DNA from: Siphonodentalium dalli
Taxonomy: Eukaryota > Mollusca > Scaphopoda > Gadilida > Siphonodentaliidae
Length of the DNA: 64,000 nt
Reading direction: 5' to 3'
NCBI GenBank assembly: GCA_032622095.1
Contig: CP136069.1
Coordinates: 124,297,950-124,361,949, forward strand
Part shown: in pieces, positions 48,749-60,154 of the stretch
Position numbering within the stretch: position 1 is the first letter of the stretch
Layout of the letters: each line of letters starts with the position of its first letter
Made by a program: the position numbers and the translations under genes
Notes under the pieces: model-generated
Told to the model about the DNA's origin: nothing
The model's input: only the letters and a program-made list of their open reading frames with translations
Database searches by the model: none

Positions 48749-49861
48749 CTGTAAAGATGATAGAACGTTTCGGTTTAGTGTAATCATATTGTATTGCATG
48801 GTAAACATAGAAGTGGAATTGAGACACAAGTTTATCAAGTTACAGTACGTTTCTCTCCCCACACCATTTAACACACAAAATTAATTAGCATAAAATAAGG
48901 ATTCAGAGATGCATCATGCACCAGTAGCCAAAGAAAATGCATCATGAATCGTCGTCGTACATGTACAAGTCTTAGACACTGATAAGGTACGTGGATAGAA
49001 TGTTACACATGTCGCAATTCAACAACCTTTGCTTTATTTATAATATTCTGAATAATCCACCATTCTGTCTGTGAATGCATGATGAAACCTTAGCACATTC
49101 AAACAATTTAATAAGACAACTTGATCGTTCGGTACATATTTACATGTGCACCTCGACATTAATGAGATACCAGACAGAACTGGTATAATTTAATTGCTTA
49201 AGTTGCTCCCCGAAGATATAATATAACATTTATAAATATAAAGAAAAGGGTAGTTTAGCATCATCCACGAAAACGACATTTCAAACGGCGTATCGACATA
49301 CAATGACAATCTTTGGAGAGAAATTTCGGCCAAACCGAGCCCCGTTGTTCTGGCCAATCGACAGGGTTCCTCAAAATGTTAAAGAAGTTTTTTCTCCAGG
49401 TCAAGAGAGGTCAATAAGTACTTTAGTCTGTGTCTCGCAAACAATTATTGATTCATGGAAGTGACCACTTCACAGACATTGAAGGGGTCTTTTTTCCTAG
49501 TCAGTGTTTACACGAAGATCATGTGTGCTTGCCTTTTAAATGCTACGCTGATTTAAATGCTACGATTAAATGCTACTCTGATTTAAATGCTACGATTTAA
49601 ATGCTATGCTGAATAAATATGCTTAAATAAATCAACAAAGGTTAAACAAACATATTTCTTTCAAAAAGGTGGTAAGTGTTTTCTCCTGTTTTGAGCCTAA
49701 TTAACAGTATAAGCTATCTGCACAGTACAGATGTTTCTCTCCATTGTAGATCCATAACTCCATGCCCAGTGCTTTGAAGCCACTGACAATCCGAGCCAAA
49801 ACACTACCAAACACAAACACCTTGTAAGACGCTATACGTCATAGTGTGCGGATAATTAGTA

Positions 49862-49862
49862 A

Positions 49863-49922
<60 letters not shown>

Positions 49923-50180
49923 GTATGTTATTGATAAAGTGCATACAATACTATTAAGTTACAGTTGAATGTGAAATAAAGATATGGATACTTAAAGTGA
50001 CACAAACGATGTTTTGTTTAATTGTCCAGATCAGGGTTAGTGTGATGGATTTGTATGGCTAGCCGCTACACAGCTCATTATACAGCTCACTAACCCTGAG
50101 CTGGGTGCACTTTGCCTGGAGTGGACGTAGCAACGTAGATGACTTCCCGTTCACCCCATATAGTGAATGAGATTAACTGC
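49862..50180 (-). mobile_element. LINE 3' end with TAGA tail
   Basis: (ATAG)n at 49862-49921 is the tail of a minus-strand element that matches 34840-35120, with shared AACTTAATAGTATTGTATGC (complement) and CTAACCCTGAGCTGG blocks. Only the 3' end is present. Confidence 0.65.
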
Positions 50181-50289
50181 GGTTATGACAGAAGGGCCGT
50201 GTATATATATGTCTAGCTAAAAACCCGTACTACACGAACAGACACGTGGATAAAACATTTATTGACTTCCCATTACAACTTCAAATAGA

Positions 50290-50514
50290 TCAACCCTTTC
50301 ATTACTGGAGCTTCCTGAAATTTTGCGAAAGCCCCGAACCAATGAATTATCTTATATCTGTGAGTCTCCCATAGGGAGCCTCGCATATATAACATAACAC
50401 ATTGGCCTAACAATGTTTACATTGACCGTGTGCGAGACTCGCATATATAATAGAATATATTGGCACAGAACCTTTGATACTGCACCAGCACAGCTGCCGC
50501 CATGAAAGGGTTAA
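50290..50514 (+). mobile_element. Diverged family A MITE
   Basis: Ends TCAACCCTTTCATTACTGGA and GCCGCCATGAAAGGGTTAA. The two hairpins are shortened and substituted. Confidence 0.75.
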
Positions 50515-51130
50515 GCAATTATGAGAACACATATCTAATATCTTTTGACATCATACTCTATTCAATACAGTTACATTAAATTGGTCTTCTGGAACGAGGG
50601 TCATAAAATTAATACTACAGTTAATTTCTGGAAGTTGTATCTTCCAGAACGAAGCTCCTACGTGATACGGAATATTTCAAGGGGAGGGCAGTTGTAATTC
50701 CCAGAACGAGACCACCACGTCATACATCATTTTGTTCCCAGTGGTTCGGTGGAAATATAACGTGTATCAATGAAGTCGGCCAACACCATGTAGCTATCGA
50801 ACAATCAAATAAAAGAAAACACACTATGCAATAGATAAGTTTCGATATCTCTACTTCAAAATCACGTATACACAATTCGGATGATCACAACAGTGCACGT
50901 AAGTCCGTTTCATCGAGTCTCCGGGTAGTGATACTGAAAGCTTTATCCAGTTCACATTTGAATTAGACAAATACATTTACGATTGACAGAATAGTTTTTC
51001 CTTTCGGTTTCGTTTTGACGAATAGCAAAACCGGGTGACAACTGTTAAAATTATTTGAAATGCTAAACTGTATCCTTCTTGATATGTATTATTTGTTTAT
51101 TATGGACTCTTCATAGATGCGTTTTAGTGT

Positions 51131-51616
51131 TTAACCCTTTCAGTGCCAGGTCCGATTTTTGTATCAACCCATATACCCTGTGTCAATGCATTCTCTTATA
51201 TATGCGAGTCGACCATAGGTCGCCTCCAATATATAAGAGAATGCATTGGCCTAACAATTTTTCATCATTTGTTATTATTTTTTACAATTTTAATAATTGT
51301 TTCTTATATTCTTTAACAGACTTATTTTGTAGGTTTAGTGCCAGGGAATCTTACGTTTTTCATGGGCATCAAAATTATTACTATGAATACTTGGTGATAG
51401 TTGTGAGTTATAACATGCCCCTAAGGTTTTATCCAGTTTGTTTTTAAATTCGCTATAGCATGCTTAAGCATACCCAAACAAAATTTAACCCAAACAAAAT
51501 TCAATCCAAAAAAAACAAAACAAAAACAATGTTGTTTTTTTATATTTTTATAGGGACGATTTTACAGACCGTAAATTAGGGCCGATGAGATCGGCCCCTG
51601 GCAATGAAAGGGTTAA
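51131..51616 (+). mobile_element. TTAA MITE, family C, with one hairpin
   Basis: TTAA at both ends, with TTAACCCTTTCAGTGCCAGG and the complement CCTGGCAATGAAAGGGTTAA. Only the left half of the core (first hairpin plus CTAACAATTTTT) remains, followed by about 300 bp unique to this element. A second GTGCCAGGG motif lies inside, near 51340. Confidence 0.85.
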
Positions 51617-51800
51617 TTAGTCGTCGTAATCTCTACATTTGTAAGCACTGTGTGAGTCGCGGAATTCCGGCAATCACCTGATTGGCTTCATTGCTTTACT
51701 GTTAAATTTGTGATAGACTGACACTGACGTAATGTTCCTTTGAAAAAATGGAATTCCCCGCTTGTTCGAGAGTCTAAATTAAATTAGAAGTGAGCTTTAC

Positions 51801-52091
51801 CTGGCTGAAGAACATCATATGCGTTCCTCTCCACTTGCTATCCTGAGGTTTCTTCCGGAAGTACGGAACCACCCATTTATATGTGAAATGTTCCAAAAAT
51901 AGCACAAGGATTCCGAGGGTAATCCCCACGCACAATAACACAAACAGTCCAGCGTGATGTTGTACTTCCAAGTGAGACTCCTCCTGGGAAATACGCTGCT
52001 TAAAGCATTGAGCATCGGCAAAATGGACGTCTATCAAATCCTCAATATATCCACTTTGGTGGTAGTGAGATATCTTTTGAGAAAGTGGTAT
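51801..52091 (-). CDS. GRIN3: GluN3-like NMDA receptor, end of S2 and M4 exon
   Basis: Seen: the acceptor TTGTTTCTTTTAG precedes 52091 and the donor CAG|GTAAAG follows 51801. The 291 bases encode 97 residues with phase 0 at both ends. Residues 1-46 finish the S2 ligand-binding lobe, with a Cys at 29 that would form the conserved S2 disulfide with the Cys in the preceding exon. Residues 48-66 (GLFVLLCVGITLGILVLFL) are membrane helix M4, followed by EHFTYKWVVPYFRKK and THMMFFSQ. Known: the GLFVLLC, EH..Y and P..(R/K)..K pattern is typical of GluN3 rather than GluN1 or GluN2. Role: a glycine-binding-type subunit of postsynaptic cation channels. Confidence in the family is high. Confidence 0.93.
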
Positions 52092-52736
52092 CTAAAAGAA
52101 ACAAACAGAAGATGGTAGTGTAATTAATTGTATTACATGATCCGACCCTTATTCCATTCATTAAATCCATTCTATAACAATGATATACAACGCTCATTGT
52201 ATAACAGGAAATAATGCCAGGTGTACCGAAATGTATTATTGTTGGGCAAACTTTACCTTTGACTTCCGGCTTGTCGTTTATCTACATTCCGTACGATAAG
52301 TACGCTAAATCGATATTTTTGTGACAATTGTTGATTTAGTTTGTACAAATATTTCATTAGATTTACATGTACGTCATTAAATACACAAAAGAGTCCTATT
52401 TATCCGTGACTATTCATGTATGCCGGCAAACAACGCATGGTTACGTGAAACGTCTTCGCACGCCTTATAGCCGCTATTACTTTCAAGTCGCATTTATTGA
52501 TTTAAGTAGGTGTTATGAAGATTTCGGTTGAAGTAATAAATATAATTTACAACTCGCCCCAGTCTATAGCGAAATTTACAAAACTCGTCCAGTAAATTAG
52601 GTCTACATGGAACTCGCCAAAGTCTCGATCCAGACATAATTTACTGGACTCGTTTTGCTAATTTCGCTATAAACTGTGGACCCGGTGTAGTTCCTCTATT
52701 TATTACACACATGATTTATAAGAAGATCTCGGTAAA

Positions 52737-53043
52737 TTAAAGATGCATTATCCGAATTAACGCTCCCAAATGACTATTTCTTTGGCTTCGGAGGTAAAAC
52801 ATATCTGATTCGAGTCGAGGAACCCACCAATCAAAGCTCAGAGTGATCAGATATCGATTTTTGAAGCTTGTACAAGTCATAATACTGCCATATTTCGTTG
52901 AACAAAATGTTGATAAATAATACGTTTTGTGAAATGTGATACCAAGGTTGACAGTCTGTGGATAGAATTATCTTGTTCCAATTAATCGATTCTGATTTCT
53001 AAAGCGTCTTGATGATATGAGGACCGGATTGAGTACATTTTAA
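52737..53043 (-). mobile_element. TTAA MITE, CAATCCGA family, copy 4
   Basis: TTAA at both ends, left TTAAAGATGCATTATCCGAA and right complement TTAAAATGTACTCAATCCGG. Shorter than the 16-18 kb copies because part of the middle is missing. Lies in the intron between the S2 and M4 exons. Confidence 0.75.
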
Positions 53044-53094
53044 ATGGTAATATCACACCTGTGAATTACGTCCCAGGTGACAACACCGTGTCAG

Positions 53095-53285
53095 AACTAT
53101 TTTTGTTTACATGGACACGAAGCGCTCGATTTGAACTGTCAGAGATCCACGACTGTCACATGCACACACGCAGGATAGCTCATAACTTCTCCCCATGCAT
53201 GTCGAAACTATTTTTGTTCACATGGACACGAAGCGCTCGATTTGAACTGTCAAAGATCCACGACTGTCACGCACATAACACAGGT
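53095..53285. repeat. Tandem duplication of about 111 bp
   Basis: AACTATTTTTGTTTACATGG and the following GACACGAAGCGCTCGATTTG occur twice, at 53095 and 53206, with few differences. Confidence 0.8.
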
Positions 53286-53609
53286 ATATGGACGAATCCA
53301 CACGATATTTGATCTTGTTATAGTGTCGTAATGTGAGTATCTTCTGCGTCCAAATATACCACTTTCAATTATAAATATTGAGCGAGAGAGGGACGAACGT
53401 TAGATTATGCTATTTCTTATCTTGACAGTTCTAACATCGAAAATGAGATCTGTGGAACGATACGTCACACATATTTAAATGACGTATTTATCCGCCCAAC
53501 TAAAAGTTATGGTTCAACACGGGCTAATAAGGTGATCAGGCCGGGACTGTTTTGTCAAATACATATATATATAATTAACGAAGTTGAATGGTGGAAAGTG
53601 TGCAATAAA

Positions 53610-53740
53610 CAGAATAATCAATTGGTTTCGATGATTACTTGATACCATTGACGACGGGGGTCGATCGGGCCTGGTGAAAAAATCTTCATAAAATTCAACT
53701 ATTTGGATATGTGTCAAATCCCGTCGTCAATCATGAACTG
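53610..53740. repeat. Small foldback with GAATAATCAATTGG start
   Basis: The left end GAATAATCAATTGGTTTCGA resembles the foldback at 787. CATTGACGACGGG pairs with CCCGTCGTCAATCATG near 53735. Confidence 0.45.
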
Positions 53741-54275
53741 TCACCAACGCTTCAAATGACGCAAGTGACTTAGTTGGAACAACTGAACGTCCGACAAATT
53801 CTCGTGTAAGTAGGTTTATATATTTGACCTAAATATTCACATAAGTCATGTTGGACTTATTCGATTCTGAAATAAGCCCATAGTGAACTAAAACCCGTTA
53901 TTCCGTAGCGTGGCACGGGCCACAATGAAAACACATTACCATTTGTACACATGTCCCGACACAAAATTATCACTAACATTCGGTGAAAACCATCTTCAGC
54001 ATACACATAACTGGTATCCTACGTCACCAATCAACTCTCTACCCCAAAGCGGTTTTAATTTTAAATTTGTTTAAAACATATGAAACGTTTGTTTGACGGG
54101 ACAAACTAGTACATGAGTTGCGGAAATTCACAATGAACATTCAAAAATTAGTAATGGTTAAAACTTCATAATTATAACTGAAATGTACAAGGAAATATAT
54201 ATATCGACTGTACCCCGGTGTTGACATAAAACGCACCTGATCAGATGTTCGTAAAATACACATAATCCCTTAAAT

Positions 54276-54491
54276 TAGTGATGTAGCTAGGTTCCTGAAC
54301 GTCCGAAGCGACGGTTTAGAGATTACATTAGTGACGTAGGTTCCTGATCGTCTGAAGCGACGGTTTAGATATTACATTAGTGACGTGGGTTCCAGAACGT
54401 CTGAAGCGACGGTTTAGATATTACATTAGTGACGTAGGTTCCCGAACGTCTGCAGTGACGGTTTAGAGATTACATTAGTGACGTAGGTTCC
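54276..54491. repeat. 49-bp tandem repeat, about 4.4 copies
   Basis: The unit ACATTAGTGACGTAGGTTCC then TGAACGTCTGAAGCGACGGTTTAGATATT repeats, with about 5-10 percent difference between units. Confidence 0.9.
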
Positions 54492-54679
54492 TTGCCCTGG
54501 TGCCAGCACCACATCCCCATGTTCGAGAAATTCCATTTACACCACGTTTGGTCAGGTTGGGTTGGAAATTTCGACTGGTACATGACACTTTCCGACTACT
54601 GGGAGGTTCCAATCTGACACCCCCTATACGGTTGGAAATTTCCCAACTGATGTTGTGGTAGGAATAAAGTTTCCACAAG

Positions 54680-54859
54680 TTAACCCCTCCATGACTGGAA
54701 CTTCCTGAAATTTTGCGAAAACCCTGTTCCAATGCATTCTCTTATATATGCGAGTCGCCCATAGGGCGCCTCGCATATCTAAGAGAACGTTTGGCCTAAC
54801 AAGATTTACCTTGATCTTGTAAGCCAGTGCAATCTCTTATATATGCGAGGCTCGCTATG
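54680..54859 (+). mobile_element. Family A MITE, 3' truncated
   Basis: The left end TTAACCCCTCCATGACTGGA, the first hairpin and half of the second are present. Similarity stops within the second hairpin near 54859. Located 80 bp downstream of a coding exon end, in the intron. The GTTGGAAA-rich stretch at 54545-54660 just before it resembles the interior of 24127-25648. Confidence 0.75.
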
Positions 54860-54938
54860 TTAATTTTGTTTACCAAAGGTGCATGGAGGTGTCGTCACTT
54901 CCCTGACTGGTGTCCATTCATCTGTATAGAGTACTTAC

Positions 54939-55089
54939 TTTGAGAGAAGACTCCTTTGGGAGTGCTATTCCATACATATCTTCGCCAAACATTTGTGACA
55001 GCAGTCTGAGATTGCAGTTTGGGTCTAACTTCGCTCTTGCAAAATCAAGAATTGGATAGTCTCCCAAATAGGCATCTAGTTCACCTTGT
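54939..55089 (-). CDS. GRIN3: GluN3-like NMDA receptor, S2 ligand-binding exon
   Basis: Seen: the acceptor TTTTTCTTTTCAG precedes 55089 and the donor AAA|GTAAGT follows 54939. The first base completes an Ile codon from the previous exon, and 50 codons follow to a phase 0 end. The peptide begins QGELDAYLGDYPILDF. Its Asp in GDYP aligns with the Asp that contacts the ligand amino group in NMDA subunits (the AFIxD motif). A Cys in LDPNCNLRLL aligns with the first Cys of the conserved S2 disulfide. MYGIALPKESSL matches the GYGIGLPPNSPL-type segment of GluN3 and lacks the Trp seen in GluN1/GluN2 (SPWK). Confidence is high. Confidence 0.92.
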
Positions 55090-56420
55090 CTGAAAAGAAA
55101 AATGTTGATGTCAACAGTCAGGTGGGACAGCGTGCAATAATTAACTCAAGACGCTGTTACCAGTTGGACCTATATATAATGGATACGTATACCTTTCGCA
55201 AAAAGAACTACTACTGATAAGAATTACAGTATCTAATAGTATAGTCATCTAACTCTTCGTATAATTGACGACGAAACGAGTACGTTTGTGAGAAAATAGA
55301 GTCGTTCAAACTTCTTGCCACTCGAAATAAGGTGAATATAGGTGATAATTGTTCTGTTTGCGGTGATTATTTTGTACTTAATTCTGTTGCTACCTGGTCA
55401 ATATCAGTGGCTGGTTCGACGATTGTACGCAAAGCTCGCGTACCAAAGATTGGCTTCTCGAAACCGTAATCATAACTATGGTTATGGCGTGATGACATGT
55501 TTTATTGTAAATCCCAATCGAATATAAAATACCTACATAATTGTTTATAGGCGAGAGATAGAGAAGCTCTTATCTCCTAATGATGACAAAATTAACAACA
55601 ACTGGGCGGTTTGGGGCATCAAGTTATACCTAGTAATTCTGACTCGTGTTAAACTCTCTTTCGACCTACCTAAACAAAATCTGTGGGTTTGTTTAAATCA
55701 CTTTTTTACATATAGTTGGAAAATATCTCTCATAGAGGGTAACGATATGTTGTTATAGTACTATATAGCATGCATTGGTTACAAGCGATGATGATTATTT
55801 CCCTTCAAATTGATAGTTAGAAATTGAGATTTTTAGAAAATTCACGAATGGGGCGCCTTCTTGATAATCGTGCAGTCGATGAGTTTTTTATATGAGTTGT
55901 CGTTTTGCCATGTCCGTAGTTGATATTACGATTTCGAGGAGCCAAGCATGGACATGTGAGATTTGCATTCAATAACCAAGCCTACCACTGTCTACGACCT
56001 GATAACAACATAATTACGTACTCCATATAAATCACGGCAAACAGAACCATATCACCTTACTGTGAGTCGCTTGAACGGCACTAGTCGTTCATTCGGTGGA
56101 ACGGGTTTTGGACCGTCCGAAAAAATTAAGATCACAATTACCTATTCGTAATTCGTATCACACAACCAGCGCCCGTAAGAATCGGTACAAATCGACATAC
56201 GGTTTCCACGTACGTTTACGAGGTTCCTAAACCAATAACTGAAGTCTATACACTTCATAAAAACAGTTATGAACCAACCACTTCAATTCAAGCCGATGAT
56301 GTGCACGCGCTCGCTGCGTGTTGGAATTTGAACAATATGTTTGTTACAATTGTTTTTAGTAGTTTTGAAAAGTTGTCCATGTTATTAATGTTCTATTACA
56401 ATGTACTGGTATATGATTAT
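55090..56420 (-). other. GRIN3 intron
   Basis: The intron between the exons at 56669 and 55089 is about 1.58 kb (55090-56668). Apart from the hairpin at 56421-56535 I see no repeat or gene in it. Confidence 0.6.
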
Positions 56421-56535
56421 AAGGAATGACTTGAAGATCGATTGGGGTCATTGGTTTTGTCTGGCAGAATAATTAGACAAAGTTCTTGTGAATAACGAAA
56501 ATCCAATGACCCCTAATCGATCTCCATTTCCTAAG
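56421..56535. repeat. 115-bp hairpin in GRIN3 intron
   Basis: GATCGATTGGGGTCATTGG and its near-complement CCAATGACCCCTAATCGATC are separated by about 45 bp; the arms extend outward to about 38 bp with mismatches. It ends 134 bp from the coding exon at 56669. Confidence 0.7.
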
Positions 56536-56668
56536 TGACGGATAAAATGACGTCAGAATGTAGTTCATACAGTTATGTCCAAGTTGACTCGGAGAGGGCG
56601 CTGCTACCGCAAAGCAAAATGAGGAAACTGGAATAAAAAATTTGTGTATGGAAATATAATATACTCAC

Positions 56669-56802
56669 ATGACCTGTCCAATGCCGACATCGGACGAGGG
56701 AACGATGTATCTTTGAGATACTTCGAATAAATTCCTGTTTATCTTTTGCAGGAAGGAATCGACGGCACTGTTTCCAAGAACACCAACCCTGATTTTGCGT
56801 AG
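56669..56802 (-). CDS. GRIN3: GluN3-like NMDA receptor, start of S2 exon
   Basis: Seen: the acceptor CACAATTTTGCAG precedes 56802 and the donor AT|GTGAGT follows 56669. Its 134 bases give 44 codons plus two bases, which join the next exon in frame. The peptide begins LRKIRVGVLGNSAVDSFL. The Ser-Ala-x-Asp aligns with the SSAED/SSVD segment of GluN3/GluN1, whose Ser binds the ligand carboxylate. RYIVPSSDVG aligns with the YNVPATPDG of vertebrate GluN3. The previous exon, which should encode M3 with the SYTANLAAF gate, was not found up to 64000, so it lies beyond the window or behind a long intron. Confidence 0.9.
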
Positions 56803-56821
56803 CTGCAAAATTGTGAAATGG

Positions 56822-57485
56822 TCATTGGAGATGGTGTATCTCTTCCTCGAACTGTATATATTCGGGAGTATAAAACAAGTCTGAACAGCAAATAATAACT
56901 TTTCTTCAATTATTTCCTGTGGCTATTTTTAGAACATTACTTATCTGTTTTTATTCTAAAATTATATCTTTTAATATACTTTTAAGTGAAATACGTGACA
57001 CCTGATGTTTCTCTTTCACGCCCTGGTAAAAATATTAATGGATACGTGTATGGAAAAGAAGATTCATATACATGTTGTAACTTTTGATGTTGTAAGTGCT
57101 GCCGGTGAGAGTTTTAAGCCTTCTTTAAGTATATACAATGGGATTGGGGTTCACATTATGTAAATGTAACTAAGATGAAACTATCTACATAATTATCCAG
57201 TGGTTGAATGGCATAGCTATTAGATGAAATTATGAATTCCAATTGCTGAAACAGATAGGCGATTTGGGTAACCTTGTGTGATTATTAGGTTTCCCGTATA
57301 GGTAGCTGCCAGCCATCTACCTATACGAATTTAAGAAATGAGAAAGGGGTCGGAAATTTATTTGTTTTATGCTATGTGTGTTCAACTTGTGACATATTAG
57401 CCCTGGTTTCTTGCTCAGCAGTCTGAAGACTGTATGTGAATTAACGGATTGTCTCTCCAGCAGGTTTCATCAAACCTCTCTTTAC
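56822..57485 (-). other. GRIN3 intron, no repeat recognised
   Basis: Intron upstream of the S2 exon. A short palindrome AGGTTTCCCGTATAGGTAGC / CTACCTATACGAATT lies near 57290-57330. Confidence 0.45.
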
Positions 57486-57730
57486 TAAATTGATTCCCCC
57501 ACCCAGTTATACAAATATGTATTGGAATGGTCTAATATTCATTTGGCGTAGCTTCATGAAATATGAGCAGATGACATAAAGTCTAATGGATAATACTAGT
57601 GCAGAACGATTCACATTTGTTGGTGGGAAATGTTGAGATAATAAGTTAAATAAACTTAACTTAACGACCTGTGGTCGTTTGTTGAACTTATTATTTGAAC
57701 ATTTCCTAAGGGAACTACTCATAATGATCA
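57486..57730. repeat. Dispersed repeat with small foldback, copy 2
   Basis: Related to 2305-2525. Contains GGGAAATGTTGAGATAATAA and the complementary TTATTATTTGAACATTTCC. Confidence 0.55.
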
Positions 57731-57946
57731 TTTAGTATAGAAATGGTTCAGCAGTCACCAAAACACTTGGTTAAGTTTTTTTGTTTTTTTTTACGTTCAG
57801 TGTGACCAATTTACATCAATGTACTAACTTGTCTCTCGGGATGAGACTGTCACACATTTAGAATGGTCATTCAGTTGAGGGAGCGAGCACATCACTATAA
57901 TCAGCGTACCCACACCTACACTAATCCTGTCACTGAGTTGCGACCA

Positions 57947-58152
57947 TATTGGATCCATCCAGCTACCGTTCCGCGGTCTAAGTGCTACAGGTCAAAGTTC
58001 TGGAGGTGCATTCCATATATGGAGTTTTGCATATTCATTATTTCCATATATGGAGCTTTTGAATATTCATGAATTCCATATATGGAATGCACCTCCAGAA
58101 CTTTGACCTGTAGTACTTAAACCACGGAACGGGGGCTGGGTGAATTCAATAT
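57947..58152. mobile_element. 206-bp foldback element
   Basis: The arms of about 75 bp (GTGCTACAGGTCAAAGTTCT, GGAGGTGCATTCCATATATG) pair with the right side. The loop repeats TTCCATATATGGAG twice. Outer ends near ATATTGGATCCA and TGAATTCAATAT. Confidence 0.75.
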
Positions 58153-58298
58153 GGCTGAGATTTAGTGATCTTGTTTATTCGGGACATCAGGGGTATAGTA
58201 ACTGTTATTATATGCATATATAAGCGCAGATCAATGTAAGAGTTTCGTATACTGCTTCCGGTTCCTGATTCAAAGTGGGTGGCTTCAGGATAGTGTCA

Positions 58299-58448
58299 AT
58301 ATATAAGGATTAAATGTCATGTGGACTGTTTTATGGAGATGTAACCGTGAGATAACCCGAAGGATTTTACATACAAGTTATGACCACTTACCTCACGGTT
58401 ATATCTCCATAAAAACAGTCCACATGACAGTTAATCCTTATATTTATA
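58299..58448. mobile_element. 150-bp foldback element
   Basis: ATATAAGGATTAAATGTCAT and GTGGACTGTTTTATGGAGAT on the left pair with the complement at 58393-58448, leaving a loop of about 40 bp. Confidence 0.7.
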
Positions 58449-60154
58449 TACATTTAGCGAAAAAGCCACTTTTGTAAATGTATTTAAATCGAAAAGTGTA
58501 TCGTGACAAAACCGGCCCAAAATATCCCATAGCACCCTTGGCAAAAGTTAACAGGAACAATTGAAACCCGATGATTTATTAAGTCAATCCTGCGCGAATC
58601 CAAATGCGCCCAAAACATTACCCGTTCGTCTTTCCAAACCCAAATGACATATCGATGTTGTTATGAGCTTGCAGTTATGAACTGTTGCGCATTCACCGAG
58701 AAATAATTGCAACTATCCACGTGGGCGCCGACCAATCGGAATGCTGGATTTAGTGATGATCACATTTAGTATGTAAATATATAGTAATACAGGGTTGCCC
58801 GGTGTAGTCAAGGTTAAACAGTTCCCAAACTTTTAATATGTTCACTACCGGCTTAATAGTTCTTTATTAGTGCTAAAGACACTTCACCAAATTTAATTTC
58901 ATGTAAATGTCACGCATTTGCTGTTCGATGTCTAGATTTAAGCCAAGTATACGAATCACGTAAAGTTCCATAAATTTGAAATATACATGGGATTTACTTG
59001 TATTCTTCATTCTGGCAACGTATTCTTCCATATTTACGTGGAAATTACGTGTCCGTAAATCCCACGTATATATCAAATTTATGGAAATTTAAGTGAACCG
59101 TATGTGCCATAAGTCTAGACATTTACTGAAAAATGGGTGACTTATAAATTAAATTAAATTAAATTTCAAATATACGTGCAATTTAAGCACCATTTATATT
59201 CGAAATAACACATTTATGGATGCTTTAAATTTCAAATATACATGAAATGTACGCCTAAATTTTAGTCGAAATAAAACGTTTGCCCTTAAAGAGAAACTTA
59301 ATATATTCCAATGCTATGCATCTTTAAAATCACCTTAATCCATATAAGAGTCAAATTAACTATTACGATTGGTAGAGAATATCTATAGTGCATTCGTGGT
59401 GGTTGGCTCTAATGAAATCCTTGAAAGATTCTCCCTATAGAAGCATATACACAGCTGGTCCAGATGTTATTACATCACTCTCAAACCGTGGGCAAAATTG
59501 TGTTGTTTCAATTATCTGTGTGGTGTCTCGCCAATCGCAATAAAAGACCGCTTATTGCACCTTGAAGTCATACAAGTGTGGCTTTAATTCAGCCGGATGT
59601 CTATTCAATTAATCTAAGCGTGACCGACATAGACCTGAGTTATGTAACAAATTTATTTTGCTATCTGATTTGCCAGAATACATAATTTGCGTATTTGAGA
59701 ATAAATGCGTCGTAAATGTCACTTATATCGATACATGGGAAATACGTGAAATCGCCATATCTGTAAACCTCACTTTTCGACTCTATATTTCCTAACTGTA
59801 TTATCACAAGATCCCATTGCTAACTTGCACAGCATAACTTCGAATTTAAGCTACCAGTATTTTCGTACTTTCATTACAAAGTGAAGTTTGGTTGAAGTCG
59901 GCGACAACCTTTATTTTTTTTGGCAATGCTGGTGCCCCTTCTCCGATCCCCATTCCTCACCTGGACAGCACAATTTTTGGGAACTTAAAACAATATCACA
60001 AACGTCAAGTGGGCCTGAGGATTGGGGGATTATGCACGTATGCTATCATATATACATGGTTAAGCAGCAACACTAATGAATTGAATCGCTTAAGGACATG
60101 TTTATCATCAATAATGCCATACAATAATTCGTATATCAGAAATGGTCACAATAG
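58449..60154. other. No gene supported
   Basis: AT-rich sequence. Near 58940-59300, AAATTTCAAATATACRTGSAATT-type phrases repeat irregularly in both orientations. The overlapping frames at 59888-60173 have no known domain. Confidence 0.4.

Larger units (their letters stand above)
48749..51800 (-). other. GRIN3 intron between M4 exon and proximal-tail exon
   Basis: About 3.05 kb, holding a LINE tail (49862-50180), a family A MITE and the family C MITE. Near 49545-49615, ATTTAAATGCTACGMT repeats four to five times. Confidence 0.6.
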
